Shown here: positions 16,592 to 24,670 of the stretch, piece after piece
Layout: each line of letters starts with the position of its first letter
Numbering within the stretch: the first letter of the stretch is position 1
NCBI RefSeq assembly: GCF_007746075.1
Contig: NZ_CP036339.1
Span: forward strand, 2,428,885-2,492,884
DNA: 64,000 bases
Direction: 5' to 3'
Source: Lacipirellula limnantheis
GTDB lineage: Bacteria > Planctomycetota > Planctomycetia > Pirellulales > Lacipirellulaceae
Program-made: the position numbers and the translations under genes
Notes under the pieces: generated by a model
Told to the model about the DNA's origin: nothing
The model's input: the letters and a program-made list of their open reading frames with translations, nothing else
The model's database searches: none

Positions 16592-17470
16592 CTACCAAAT
16601 CTCCATCTCGGTCTCGAGTTCCACCCCGAGCCGCTCCGCGACGCGGCTCCGAATGAGATCAATCAACCGCAGCACGTCTTGGCTGGATGCTCCATCGCCG
16701 GCGACGATGAAGTTCGCATGCCGCTGGCTCACCTCGACGCCGCCGACGCGCGTCCCCTTGAGCCCGGCTTGTTCGATCAACATCCCTGCGCTCATGCCGC
16801 GGGGGTTCTTAAAGACGCACGCCACGTTCTGATGCGACAGCGGCTGGCCCGCCTTTTTGACGATCCACTGCTTCTGCATCCGCTTAGTCAGTTGGGCCGG
16901 GTCGTCTTGCTCCAGCTGAAACTCGCCGCTGAGGATCACCAATTCGTCGAGACTACTCTGGCGATAGGCGAAGACGAGGTCCTCGCGATTGCGATGCACG
17001 ATGTCGCCGGCCCTGGTCATTACCGTCGCTCGGCAGGCCCACTGGCCAATGTCGCCGGCCCGGCTGCCGCTGTTGCCGTGAAGGGCGCCGCCGACGGTGC
17101 CGGGAATGCCGACCAGCGGTTCCAGTCCCGCCAGGCCAGCCCGCACGGTCTCGCTGATCGCATGGGCCAACTTGACCCCGCCGCCCGCGGTGACGCGATT
17201 GCCGGCGATTCGAATCTGCGAGAAGGCCGGGCTGGTGAGGCTGACGACCATGCCGCCTACGCCTTCGTCCCGCACCAGGATGTTGGAGCCCCCCCCCAGC
17301 AGGCGAATGGGCACGTCTTCGTTGCGGCAACGGCGAACGAGCGCTGCCAATTCGTCGACCGAATTGGGCTCGGCGAAGAATTCGGCGGGCCCGCCCAGCC
17401 GGAGCCAGGTGCGCTCCGCTAGCGGCTCTTGCTGCCGGACGATTTTCTCAAAGCCGCTTACCAGGGTCAT
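16592..17470 (-). CDS. murB: UDP-N-acetylenolpyruvoylglucosamine reductase
   Basis: FAD enzyme making UDP-MurNAc, the second committed step of peptidoglycan synthesis. 292 residues, a type II (short) MurB. TWLRLGGPAEFFAEP start, GGGSNILVRDEG FAD loop, GIPGTVGGALHGNSGSRAGDIG, AYRQSS and the C-terminal LETEMEIW glutamate are present. The general-acid serine (GSFFKNP in E. coli) is Cys here: ACVFKNPRG. Cys occurs at that place in other MurBs, so the enzyme is probably active. Evidence that this lineage makes peptidoglycan. The FtsQ-like gene follows. Confidence 0.95.
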   Translation of the reverse strand: MTLVSGFEKIVRQQEPLAERTWLRLGGPAEFFAEPNSVDELAALVRRCRNEDVPIRLLGGGSNILVRDEGVGGMVVSLTSPAFSQIRIAGNRVTAGGGVKLAHAISETVRAGLAGLEPLVGIPGTVGGALHGNSGSRAGDIGQWACRATVMTRAGDIVHRNREDLVFAYRQSSLDELVILSGEFQLEQDDPAQLTKRMQKQWIVKKAGQPLSHQNVACVFKNPRGMSAGMLIEQAGLKGTRVGGVEVSQRHANFIVAGDGASSQDVLRLIDLIRSRVAERLGVELETEMEIW

Positions 17471-17728
17471 GATCGCACAGTCCTTGACGAGTAGGCACCC
17501 ATGGTGACCGCTGGGCCACGAATCGTCAATTCAACCGCCGTAAATTGCCCAGTCTGGGCGATATAGTCCGGCCGTTCTGGCCGGGTGGTTTCCCGCCACG
17601 CTAGGTTTTGGTCGTGGAACGCGGGCGTTCCGGACAGGCAAGCCAGGCTCTCTTGCTTCGGCCGGGGACGAGGCCTGAAATCAGGATTGCTCCCAACGTA
17701 CCGATCGCACTGCCAATCATATTTCACC

Positions 17729-18175
17729 TCAACCATCCCACTGCCGCAACGCCTCGTACATCGCCACGGCGGCGCTGTTGGAGAGGTTGAGGCTCCGCAC
17801 CTCGGGCCTCGTTGGAATACGCAAACAACGTTCCCGTCGCCCGGCGACAATCTCCGGCGGCAGCCCTTGCGACTCCCGGCCGAATACCAGCACATCTCCT
17901 GCCGTAAACCCCGCTGACGTATATGCACGGTCGCCAAACTTGGTGAAGTACCAATGTCGCTCGACAGGTAGGGCGGCCGTCAAGGCGCCCCAATCATCAA
18001 CCACCTCCCAAACGAGATGTTGCCAGTAGTCGAGCCCAGCCCGCCGCAGGTAGTAGTCGTCGACGCGAAATCCCAGCGGCCGGACCAACCACAGTTTCGC
18101 GGCGACCGCCACGCAGGTGCGGCCAACGCTGCCTGTGTTGTAAGGAATCTCGGGTTGAAACAGCACGACGTGCAT
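17729..18175 (-). CDS. trmL: tRNA (cytidine/uridine-34 2'-O)-methyltransferase
   Basis: SPOUT-family enzyme that 2'-O-methylates the wobble base of tRNA-Leu. 148 residues from ATG 18175 (MHVVLFQPEIPYNTGSVGRTC), which matches the family N-terminus. The knot motifs LVFGRESQGLP, CLRIPTRPEVRSLNLSNSAAVAMYEAL are intact. The frame continues upstream to 18337, but that part has no family resemblance. Sits 258 bases upstream of murB, same strand. Confidence 0.93.
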   Translation of the reverse strand: MHVVLFQPEIPYNTGSVGRTCVAVAAKLWLVRPLGFRVDDYYLRRAGLDYWQHLVWEVVDDWGALTAALPVERHWYFTKFGDRAYTSAGFTAGDVLVFGRESQGLPPEIVAGRRERCLRIPTRPEVRSLNLSNSAAVAMYEALRQWDG

Positions 18176-18318
18176 CCGCGGCTCATATTTCGTCGGCTCG
18201 ACCCCGATTCCGGAGTCGTCCGTCGCGTGTTCCGGATCGTCGTCTACCAACGTTTTTCCTCTACAGCTATTGAGCGGGGAACCGCATAATACGCTACGCA
18301 TCAACAATGCAAAATCAG

Positions 18319-18475
18319 GAACCGCCAAGAGTGCCAAGGGAATGCAAGAGTTTGAAACCGCCGATGAACGCCAATAAACGCGGATAAGAATTTCGATTCA
18401 TCTGCGTCTATCTGCGTCTATCTGCGTTCATCGGCGGTTCCAATTTTTCCCGCGGCGTCCTTGGCGTTTCAATTT
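18319..18475. repeat. Nested quasi-palindrome, locus 1
   Basis: Two concentric arm pairs. Outer: ACCGCCAAGAGTGCCAAGGG (18321-18340) with CGGCGTCCTTGGCGTTTCAA (18453-18472). Inner: ACCGCCGATGAACGCCAATA (18357-18376) with TCTGCGTTCATCGGCGGTTC (18421-18440); the inner right arm repeats the word TCTGCGTCTA. Lies between divergent trmL and the Gfo/Idh gene. Same word set as locus 2 (20861-21065). Confidence 0.8.
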
Positions 18476-18498
18476 GAATTCCCAGAAGGCTCAACAAG

Positions 18499-19572
18499 AT
18501 GGCAATCGGGTTCGGTATTGTCGGCGCCGGCATGATCAGTCGCTTTCACGCGAAGGCGATTCAAGAAGTGAAGGGCGCCAAGCTCGTCGCGTGCGCCGAC
18601 CGCTCGTTCGAGAAGTCGCAAGCGCTGGCCAATGAATTCGGCTGCAAACCGTATCATTCGGTCGAAGCGATGCTCGACAACCCGGCCGTCGATGCCGTGA
18701 CGATCGCCACCCCCAGCGGCGCTCACATGGAACCGGCCGTTATTGCGGCGAAGGCGGGCAAGCACGTGATCGTGGAAAAGCCGCTCGAAATTACGCTCAA
18801 GCGGTGCGACAAAATCATCGACGCCTGCGACAAGGCGGGCGTCAAACTGGCTGCCATTTTTCCCTCGCGGTTCCACGACTCGGCAAAGTTGATGAAGGGC
18901 GCCGTCGACGCTCAGCGTTTCGGCCGCATCACGCTGGGCGACGCGTATGTCAAATGGTTCCGCACCCAGCAGTACTACGACAGCGGCGCGTGGCGCGGCA
19001 CCTGGTCCCTCGACGGCGGCGGCGCGTTGATGAACCAGGCAGTGCATACGGTCGACTTGTTGAGTTGGCTCATGGGCCCTGTCGCCGAAGTCCAGGCCTT
19101 CACCGCGACACTTGCCCACGACCGCATCGAGGTCGAGGACGTCGCTGCCGCTGCCCTCCGCTTTGAGAGCGGCGCGCTCGGCGTCATCGAGGCCACCACC
19201 GCCGCCTTTCCCGGTTACCTCAAGCGCATTGAACTCCACGGCAGCGAGGGTTCGGCAGTACTCGAAGAGGAAGATATCAAGTCTTGGGACTTCGCGAAGA
19301 AGTTGCGGACCGATGCTGCGGTACACCGCCAAATGGCCAGCAGCAAAAGCACCGGCGGCGGCGCCGCCGACCCGGCGGCGATCGGCCACCATGGTCATAC
19401 GCTGCAAATCCAGGATTTTGTCGACGCCATCCGCAAGGATCGCGCCCCGGCAGTCGATGGGCCGGAAGGTCGCAAGTCGATCGAGATTATCCTGGCGATC
19501 TACCAATCGGCCAAGACCGGCAGAAAAGTGACGTTGCCCTTGAAAGGTGACCCCAAGATCGCAAAAGACTAA
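18499..19572 (+). CDS. Gfo/Idh/MocA-family oxidoreductase
   Basis: NAD(P)-dependent sugar or inositol dehydrogenase-like enzyme. 357 residues. Rossmann motif GIVGAGMISRFHAKAI (5-20), the catalytic EKPLEI lysine near residue 96, the YVKWFRTQQYYD region, GGGALMNQAVHTVDLLSWLMG with the family's histidine near 180, and the C-terminal RKSIEIILAIYQSAKTGRKVTLPL typical of the planctomycete expansions. No Tat signal, so cytoplasmic. Substrate unknown. The upstream spacer is entirely repeat, leaving little room for a promoter other than the AATTTGAATT area. Confidence 0.93.
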   Translation: MAIGFGIVGAGMISRFHAKAIQEVKGAKLVACADRSFEKSQALANEFGCKPYHSVEAMLDNPAVDAVTIATPSGAHMEPAVIAAKAGKHVIVEKPLEITLKRCDKIIDACDKAGVKLAAIFPSRFHDSAKLMKGAVDAQRFGRITLGDAYVKWFRTQQYYDSGAWRGTWSLDGGGALMNQAVHTVDLLSWLMGPVAEVQAFTATLAHDRIEVEDVAAAALRFESGALGVIEATTAAFPGYLKRIELHGSEGSAVLEEEDIKSWDFAKKLRTDAAVHRQMASSKSTGGGAADPAAIGHHGHTLQIQDFVDAIRKDRAPAVDGPEGRKSIEIILAIYQSAKTGRKVTLPLKGDPKIAKD

Positions 19573-19867
19573 TGTAGCAGTGTTCGTGGGACACCAGATC
19601 GGTCAGGATAGACGACTCGCTCTAGCCGTAGGGCGACGCCCTTCGCGCCGCGTCGGCGCCACCCGCCGCACTCATCGCGCCGTCCCAGACCTTACGGCGA
19701 TCTGGCGGGCAACTTGCTGGAAGCCGTCAGGCTAGTTTGGTGCGGCCACCCTTTTCCGGTCCTCGACCCTCGGTCGCTGGCGGAAATCCCCGCCGTAATT
19801 CGCCCTAGGCCCGCCCGCGCAAATTGTGCAAAATACCGCCGCTTCCAGGGAAGGAACCGTCGCCGCC

Positions 19868-20824
19868 GTGAATCGAACGAAGCTGATCATCGACTACGCC
19901 GCCTATGTCGCGGTGCGCACCGTCGTCTGCATCATCCAGGCCGCGCCACTCACGACGTGCCAGGCTTGGTCGCGCCGGCTCGGCTGGCTCTTCTGGCACG
20001 TCTTGAAGCTGCGGCGGGCGACGGTCGAGGAGAACCTCCGGACGGCCTTCCCCGAAAAGTCTCCGGCCGAGCACGAGGCCATCGCGCTGGCCATGTGGGA
20101 GCATCTGCTACTGATGGTTTGCGAGATTGCCCACGCCCCGCGGAAAATTAATCGCACGAACTGGCGCACCCACCTCTCGATGCCGCAGATGCCGCTGATG
20201 GTGCGTCGCCTGCTCGATCGCCGGCCGGTGGTGATCATTTCGGGTCACCTTGGCAACTTCGAAATGGGAGGCTACCTGCTGGGGCTTCACGGCTTTCCGA
20301 CCCACACGATCGCCCGGACGCTCGACAACGGGTATCTCGATCGGTGGATAAACGAGTTTCGCGAGGCGACCGGGCAGTACATCCTTCCCAAGCACGGCAG
20401 CAGCCAGCAAATTGAGGAACTCTTGAAGTCGGGCGGTACGCTGGTGCTCCTGGGCGATCAGCACGCCGGCGAGGCCGCCTGCTGGGTCGATTTCTTCGGC
20501 CGCCCCGCCTCGACCCACAAAGCGGTGGCCCTCTTCACGCTCAGCGGAAATGCACCAACGGCGACGGGATGCGTCTTTCGCAAGGGGAAGCCGATGCATT
20601 TTGAGATGCGCGTCGCCGAACTGGTCGATCCCGCCGACGCCGACTTCCAACTTGGTTCGATCCCGCTCCTCACGCAGTGGTATACGCGACGCTTGGAGGA
20701 TTTGATCCGCGTCGCCCCTGGCCAGTACTGGTGGCTCCACCGTCGCTGGCGGGAGCAAAAGAACAACGGCCGCCAGCGCCGCGACCGCCGCCGCGGCAAG
20801 GACCAATTGCGTTCCGCCGCCTGA
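19868..20824 (+). CDS. Lysophospholipid/lipid A-type acyltransferase (LpxL/HtrB family)
   Basis: 318 residues from GTG 19868, which has AAGGAA (19851-19856) upstream; the frame could also start at GTG 19826. A membrane-embedding N-terminal segment is followed by the HxxxxE acyltransferase motif GHLGNFE (near 124-130), LGDQHAGEAACWVDFFGRPA and the C-terminal PGQYWWLHRRWREQ. The fit is to late acyltransferases that add a secondary acyl chain to lipid A, at the inner membrane. The last 20 residues are Arg-rich. Flanked on the right by a nested palindrome. Confidence 0.9.
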   Translation: MNRTKLIIDYAAYVAVRTVVCIIQAAPLTTCQAWSRRLGWLFWHVLKLRRATVEENLRTAFPEKSPAEHEAIALAMWEHLLLMVCEIAHAPRKINRTNWRTHLSMPQMPLMVRRLLDRRPVVIISGHLGNFEMGGYLLGLHGFPTHTIARTLDNGYLDRWINEFREATGQYILPKHGSSQQIEELLKSGGTLVLLGDQHAGEAACWVDFFGRPASTHKAVALFTLSGNAPTATGCVFRKGKPMHFEMRVAELVDPADADFQLGSIPLLTQWYTRRLEDLIRVAPGQYWWLHRRWREQKNNGRQRRDRRRGKDQLRSAA

Positions 20825-20860
20825 CGCCGCGACCTCTGCATGGCTCTGGAAAAAAAGGCA

Positions 20861-21065
20861 AAAACCGCCAAGGACGCCAAGAGCGCCAAGGGGCGCGAGA
20901 AGAACTGGACCACGACGGCGCGGCGAGCACGTCGCAAAAGATGAAACCGCGGATAAACGCAGATGAACGCAAATAAATCTTCATCTGCGTCTATTCGCGT
21001 TCATCGGCGGTTCCCTCCAAGCATCTGTATTTCCTTGGCGCTCTTGGCGTCCTTGGCGGTTCAAT
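20861..21065. repeat. Nested quasi-palindrome, locus 2 (best example)
   Basis: Outer arms: AACCGCCAAGGACGCCAAGA (20862-20881, continuing GCGCCAAGG) and CTTGGCGTCCTTGGCGGTTC (21043-21062). Inner arms: AACCGCGGATAAACGCAGAT (20945-20964, continuing GAACGC) and TCTGCGTCTATTCGCGTTCA (20983-21002, continuing TCGGCGGTTC). Between outer and inner left arms is a GACCACGACGGCGCGGCGAG word (20908-20927) of the locus-4 type without a partner here. Between two same-strand genes. Confidence 0.85.
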
Positions 21066-21180
21066 TTCCATGACTTTGCATTTCCCGGCGCCTAGCGTGC
21101 GTCTTTGCCGCAACCCGCTCGCGTGACATAATCACGACTTGCGCGCTGTTTTGCCGCTGCCGCCCGACACGGACCCTCTC

Positions 21181-22152
21181 GTGTATCGCCTTCGAGCCTT
21201 CCGCAACTCCGACCCGCCTCACCTCGCCGCGATCTGGCGCAGCCAGCCGCCGCAGCGCGGAGTGCTGCAGCCCATCTCGCCGCCGCTGCTCGAATATGCT
21301 GTTTTCTCGAAGCTCAATTTCGACCGCCAAGGGCTGATTGTCGCCACCCGCGACGACGTGCCAGTCGGCTTTGCCCACGGCGGCTTCGGTCCTACCGACG
21401 ATGGCCTCCATCTCGACACGTCGCTGGGCACGACGCAGATGCTCATGGTGCAGGGCGGCAGCGCCGCGGAGGCCCCGCTGGCAGACGAGCTGCTGCACGC
21501 CAGCGAGGAGTACCTCCGACGGCAGGGCGCCACGGTTCTCTATGCCGGCGGCGTCAACCCGCTGAACTCGTTCTATCTCGGTCTCTACGGAGGCAGCGAA
21601 ATCCCCGGCGTGCTCCAAACCGACCAGGTTCTGCGCGCCGCTGCCGAGCGGGCCGACTACCGCGAGATCGACCGCGTGCTGATTATGCAATGCGACCTCG
21701 CGCGCGTACGGCCCCCGGTCTCACGCGAACTGCGGGCCATCAAACGCACGACGCAGCTGATCGAAACGATCGATCCCGAACCAAGTACCTGGTGGGAAGC
21801 CTGCGTCTGGGGTTCCTCCCAACGCGACGTCTTCAGCCTCTTCGACAAGGTGCAAAACCGCAGCGTCGCGACGGCGTCCTTTTGGGATATGCAGCCGCTC
21901 TCCACCTGCTGGGGCATGACCGCCGCTGGACTGTTCGATCTGCAAGTCGACGAGAAATTTCGTCGCAAGGGCTACGCGAGCTACCTACTCGGCGAAGCGA
22001 TTCGCGTCCTCCGTCGTCGCGGCGTGACGACCATCGAGGCCCAGACTATGGCCAGCAACGAGGCGGCCCGGGCGTTCTACCTGAAGTTCGGCTTCACGGA
22101 AATCGACTACGGCGTCGTGTTTCGGAAAGAGTCGACGCTGTACGAGAAATGA
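21181..22152 (+). CDS. GNAT-family N-acetyltransferase with two GNAT domains
   Basis: 323 residues from GTG 21181 (VYRLRAFRNSD), the position where GNAT domains start; a TTG at 21139 would add 14 residues. The C-terminal half is a full GNAT domain with the acetyl-CoA loop VDEKFRRKGYASYLLGEA and NEAARAFYLKFGF. The N-terminal half (ATRDDVPVGFAHGGFG, ELLHASEEYLRRQGATVLYAG, NSFYLGLYGGSEIPG) looks like a second, more diverged GNAT domain, as in MshD-like proteins. Substrate unknown. The stop codon TGA (22150-22152) is the first triplet of the palindrome that follows. Confidence 0.85.
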   Translation: MYRLRAFRNSDPPHLAAIWRSQPPQRGVLQPISPPLLEYAVFSKLNFDRQGLIVATRDDVPVGFAHGGFGPTDDGLHLDTSLGTTQMLMVQGGSAAEAPLADELLHASEEYLRRQGATVLYAGGVNPLNSFYLGLYGGSEIPGVLQTDQVLRAAAERADYREIDRVLIMQCDLARVRPPVSRELRAIKRTTQLIETIDPEPSTWWEACVWGSSQRDVFSLFDKVQNRSVATASFWDMQPLSTCWGMTAAGLFDLQVDEKFRRKGYASYLLGEAIRVLRRRGVTTIEAQTMASNEAARAFYLKFGFTEIDYGVVFRKESTLYEK

Positions 22153-22234
22153 GGAATGACGAAGTCCGAATGACGAATGAAAATCGCTTGTGTCCGACAT
22201 TCGTCATTCCGATTTTGTCATTCGCTCATTCCTT
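22150..22234. repeat. GAATGACGAA-word quasi-palindrome
   Basis: Left arm TGAGGAATGACGAAGTCCGA (22150-22169, then ATGACGAATGA) and right arm ACATTCGTCATTCCGATTTT (22197-22216, then GTCATTCGCTCATTCCT). It fills the junction of convergent GNAT and ketoacyl-synthase genes and includes the GNAT stop codon. Confidence 0.7.
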
Positions 22235-22237
22235 ATC

Positions 22238-23263
22238 TCACCACTCGACGCCCAGCATCTGGCAGTTGATCCCGGAACCAATTCCTAGCATCGCCACGCG
22301 ATCCCCCTTCGCAAACCGACCCGTCTCGGCCGCCAGTGCCATCGTCAACGGCAACGCCGCGGCGCCGGTGTTGCCGAGCGTTTCGAACGTCGAATAATCG
22401 AGAGATTCGGCAAGCTCCAGCTGCTCGAACAGCAGCTTCCGATGAGCGACCCCCACCTGATGGCAGATCGTCTTGTCGATGTCGCCGCGCGACCAACCTA
22501 CCTCGCGCAGGAACGGCTCAAACGTCTGACGCCCCGTCTCGACGCCGCTCAGCATCAACTGCTCGCTGTCGGTCCGCATGAACGTTTCGAGGCCCTCGCT
22601 CTGACACAGCCCGTGCCCCTCGGTGTTGGCCACCACGGCCCCCCCGAGCAACCGATGCCGCTCGCGGCTTAGCGCCTCATCGCACAACACAATGCCCACG
22701 CTTCCCGAGCCGATCGTCAGCGACGCAATGAACGGCTTCACCCCGCGGCGATCGATCGAGTGATCGTTGTTGAGCCGCTCCACCGTCGTCTCCACGAGCG
22801 AACGCCCATCTTCGGTCCCGACGACCAACCCGGCGCGAATCTGCCCCAGCTCGATCATGTTCGCCACCTGCACCATCCCGCTGAGGATGCCGAGGCAGGC
22901 GTTCGAGACATCGTAAATTAAACACTCGGCTGGTAGCCCCAGGGCGTGATGCACCCCGCACGCCGTGGCCGGTTCGAGATAATCGCGACAGACCGAGCCA
23001 TGCACGAGCGCCCCAATCTGAGCCGGATCGATCCCCGACGCGGCGAGCGCCCGCCGGCCGCTGTCGATGCTGATTTCTCCCGGCCGCGTCCCCGGCGGAT
23101 AGAACCGCCGCTCGCGAATCCCGGTCATCAGTTCCAGCCGCCCCTCCGGCAACCGCAGCCGCTCGTACGCCGGCGTCAACCGCCGCTCGAGCTCGTGCGT
23201 GGTGACGACCTCCTCTGGCAGCGTGTAGCCAAAACTTTCGAGATAGACGCGGCGGTAACGCAT
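22238..23263 (-). CDS. 3-oxoacyl-ACP synthase III-like protein
   Basis: Thiolase-fold condensing enzyme. 341 residues from ATG 23263. Catalytic triad Cys123 (SNACLGILSG), His268 (CHQVG) and Asn298 (GNTGAAALP) is complete, so it should be active. The sequence is not a plain FabH: LMTGIRERRFYPPGTRPGEIS and the long GRSLVETTVERLN segment resemble the KAS III-like enzymes of myxobacteria and other bacteria that make special acyl chains. No acyl carrier or reductase gene is adjacent, so the product is unknown. The leader is made of a 7-base repeat (23278-23302) with no Shine-Dalgarno site. Confidence 0.9.
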   Translation of the reverse strand: MRYRRVYLESFGYTLPEEVVTTHELERRLTPAYERLRLPEGRLELMTGIRERRFYPPGTRPGEISIDSGRRALAASGIDPAQIGALVHGSVCRDYLEPATACGVHHALGLPAECLIYDVSNACLGILSGMVQVANMIELGQIRAGLVVGTEDGRSLVETTVERLNNDHSIDRRGVKPFIASLTIGSGSVGIVLCDEALSRERHRLLGGAVVANTEGHGLCQSEGLETFMRTDSEQLMLSGVETGRQTFEPFLREVGWSRGDIDKTICHQVGVAHRKLLFEQLELAESLDYSTFETLGNTGAAALPLTMALAAETGRFAKGDRVAMLGIGSGINCQMLGVEW

Positions 23264-23277
23264 AGGGCAGGGGAGTC

Positions 23278-23302
23278 GGCAGTGGGCAGTGGGCAGTGGG
23301 CA
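23278..23302. repeat. Tandem 7-base repeat in a gene leader
   Basis: GGGCAGT is repeated a little over three times (GCAGTGGGCAGTGGGCAGTG and on). On the minus strand it reads CCCACTG, starting 15 bases before the ketoacyl-synthase ATG. Such slipping repeats can vary in copy number. Confidence 0.7.
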
Positions 23303-23375
23303 AGAGTCAGGCGGCGGCGGCGAATCACTCACCGTAACGAACACCCTGCCGCGCCACAACGCCCCGCCAAAACGG

Positions 23376-23465
23376 CCTCCACGCCACCACGCCCATTTAG
23401 CCCCGCCCGCTCGCGGCGGATTCGCGAACTATCGCCCGCGGCTAAATGGCCGCAGCGGCGTGGGG
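23376..23465. repeat. CCATTTAGCC palindrome between divergent genes
   Basis: CTCCACGCCACCACGCCCAT then TTAGCC (23377-23402) faces GGCTAAATGGCCGCAGCGGC then GTGG (23440-23463). About 37 bases lie between. It occupies the spacer between the divergent ketoacyl-synthase and CPBP genes. Confidence 0.55.
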
Positions 23466-23575
23466 CGGTGAATCGCACTCCCCTGGGCCATCTGCCCTGC
23501 AACCCAACCCCGCCATTCGCATTCCCCATCGCGGCGATTTCAACTAAAACCACCGCACACCCTTCGGAATCTCCC

Positions 23576-24343
23576 GTGTCCGAATCTGCACCAACGCTCT
23601 CACTTCCTACGCCGGCAAGCGTCACGCCGCCGCGGCCGCGCGATCTTGTCGCGGTCATCATTGCGCTGGTCCTTCCGACGATCGTCACCTGGGTCTATTT
23701 CTTCCAGGCCGACGCCATGCCGCCGCAGCTGCAGCTCACCATCTTCAGCACGGTTAAGACTATCCAATTCGCGTTCCCGCTCTTCTGGGTGCTGGCGATC
23801 CAGCGCGGCCGCGTCACGCTCCGTCCGCCGAATTCGCAAGGACTCGAACTCGGCGTTGCGTTCGGAGCGATCGTCGCCGCGGCGATCTTCGCCCTCTATC
23901 TCGCCGTCCTTCGGTCATCCGATCCCGTCGTCGCCGCGACGGAAATCGTTATCGCCAAGGTCAGCGGCTGGGGGATCAACACCCCGCTCAAATACACGCT
24001 GCTCGGCCTCTTCTACTGCCTCATCCATTCGTTTATGGAAGAGTACTACTGGCGGTGGTTCGTCTTCGGGCAGCTACGCCGCTTCACGTCGCTCACGCCG
24101 GCCATCGTCATTTCATCGCTTGGCTTCATGGCGCACCATGTTCTGGTGCTCGGTAAATTCTGCGGCTTCGACAGCCCGCTCACTTATCTCCTCTCAGCCT
24201 GCGTCGCCGTCGGCGGCGCCTTCTGGGCGTGGCTCTACGATCGCACCGGCTCGCTGCTGGGCCCTTGGCTCGGCCACATGCTCGTCGACGCCGCGATCTT
24301 CACGATCGGCTACGACCTCATCCGCGGCCTCTTCGCTGCCTGA
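23576..24343 (+). CDS. CPBP-family intramembrane glutamic protease
   Basis: 255 residues with six to seven hydrophobic segments. The three family motifs are present: E155-E156 with R160 (MEEYYWRWFVFGQLRR), FMAHH at 185-188 and H234-x3-D238 (GHMLVD). These are the Rce1/Abi motifs of membrane proteases. The start is set at GTG 23576 (MSESAPT), because the frame upstream of it runs through a palindromic repeat and has no family match. The first 20 residues are Pro/Ser/Thr-rich. Substrate unknown; some relatives act in bacteriocin immunity or protein prenyl processing, which nothing here supports. Confidence 0.87.
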   Translation: MSESAPTLSLPTPASVTPPRPRDLVAVIIALVLPTIVTWVYFFQADAMPPQLQLTIFSTVKTIQFAFPLFWVLAIQRGRVTLRPPNSQGLELGVAFGAIVAAAIFALYLAVLRSSDPVVAATEIVIAKVSGWGINTPLKYTLLGLFYCLIHSFMEEYYWRWFVFGQLRRFTSLTPAIVISSLGFMAHHVLVLGKFCGFDSPLTYLLSACVAVGGAFWAWLYDRTGSLLGPWLGHMLVDAAIFTIGYDLIRGLFAA

Positions 24344-24356
24344 ATGCTGTAAATGC

Positions 24357-24668
24357 GAACCACCAAGGCTCCAAGGCACGAAGCAAGACACGAAGAATGC
24401 TTTTTACCACGAAACACTCGAAAAGAGCGAAAGGGGAGAGGAGAGGCGCCGCTAATTGACGCTGATGATCGCTAATGATTTTTGATTTCTATCAGCGATC
24501 GGTAGCGTCAATCAGTGGTACAAATCACTCCCTCTTTTTTCGTGTCATTTCGTGTGTTTCGTGGTTAAAAAACGCCCTTTAGAGCCTTGCCAATCAGCCT
24601 TCCACCCTCAACCGCCGTTCCCCGTCTTCTTAGTGCTTCCCTTCGTGCCTTACTGCCTTCGTGGTTAG
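24357..24668. repeat. Nested quasi-palindrome, locus 3 (three arm pairs)
   Basis: Three concentric pairs. Outer: ACCAAGGCTCCAAGGCACGA (24362-24381, then AGCAAGACACGAAG) with TCGTGCCTTACTGCCTTCGT (24643-24662, then GGTTA). Middle: ACCACGAAACACTCGAAAAG (24406-24425) with CGTGTCATTTCGTGTGTTTC (24541-24560, then GTGGT). Inner: GCTAATTGACGCTGATGATC (24451-24470) with GATCGGTAGCGTCAATCAG (24498-24516). It begins 14 bases after the CPBP stop codon. Confidence 0.8.
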
Positions 24669-24670
24669 CT

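Noticed and set aside
17467..17937. A 156-codon minus frame between murB and trmL
   Set aside because: Overlaps the end of trmL in another frame and lacks any motif.
23576..24343. Bacteriocin immunity role for the CPBP protein
   Set aside because: No bacteriocin or export genes nearby; the family is too broad for that call.
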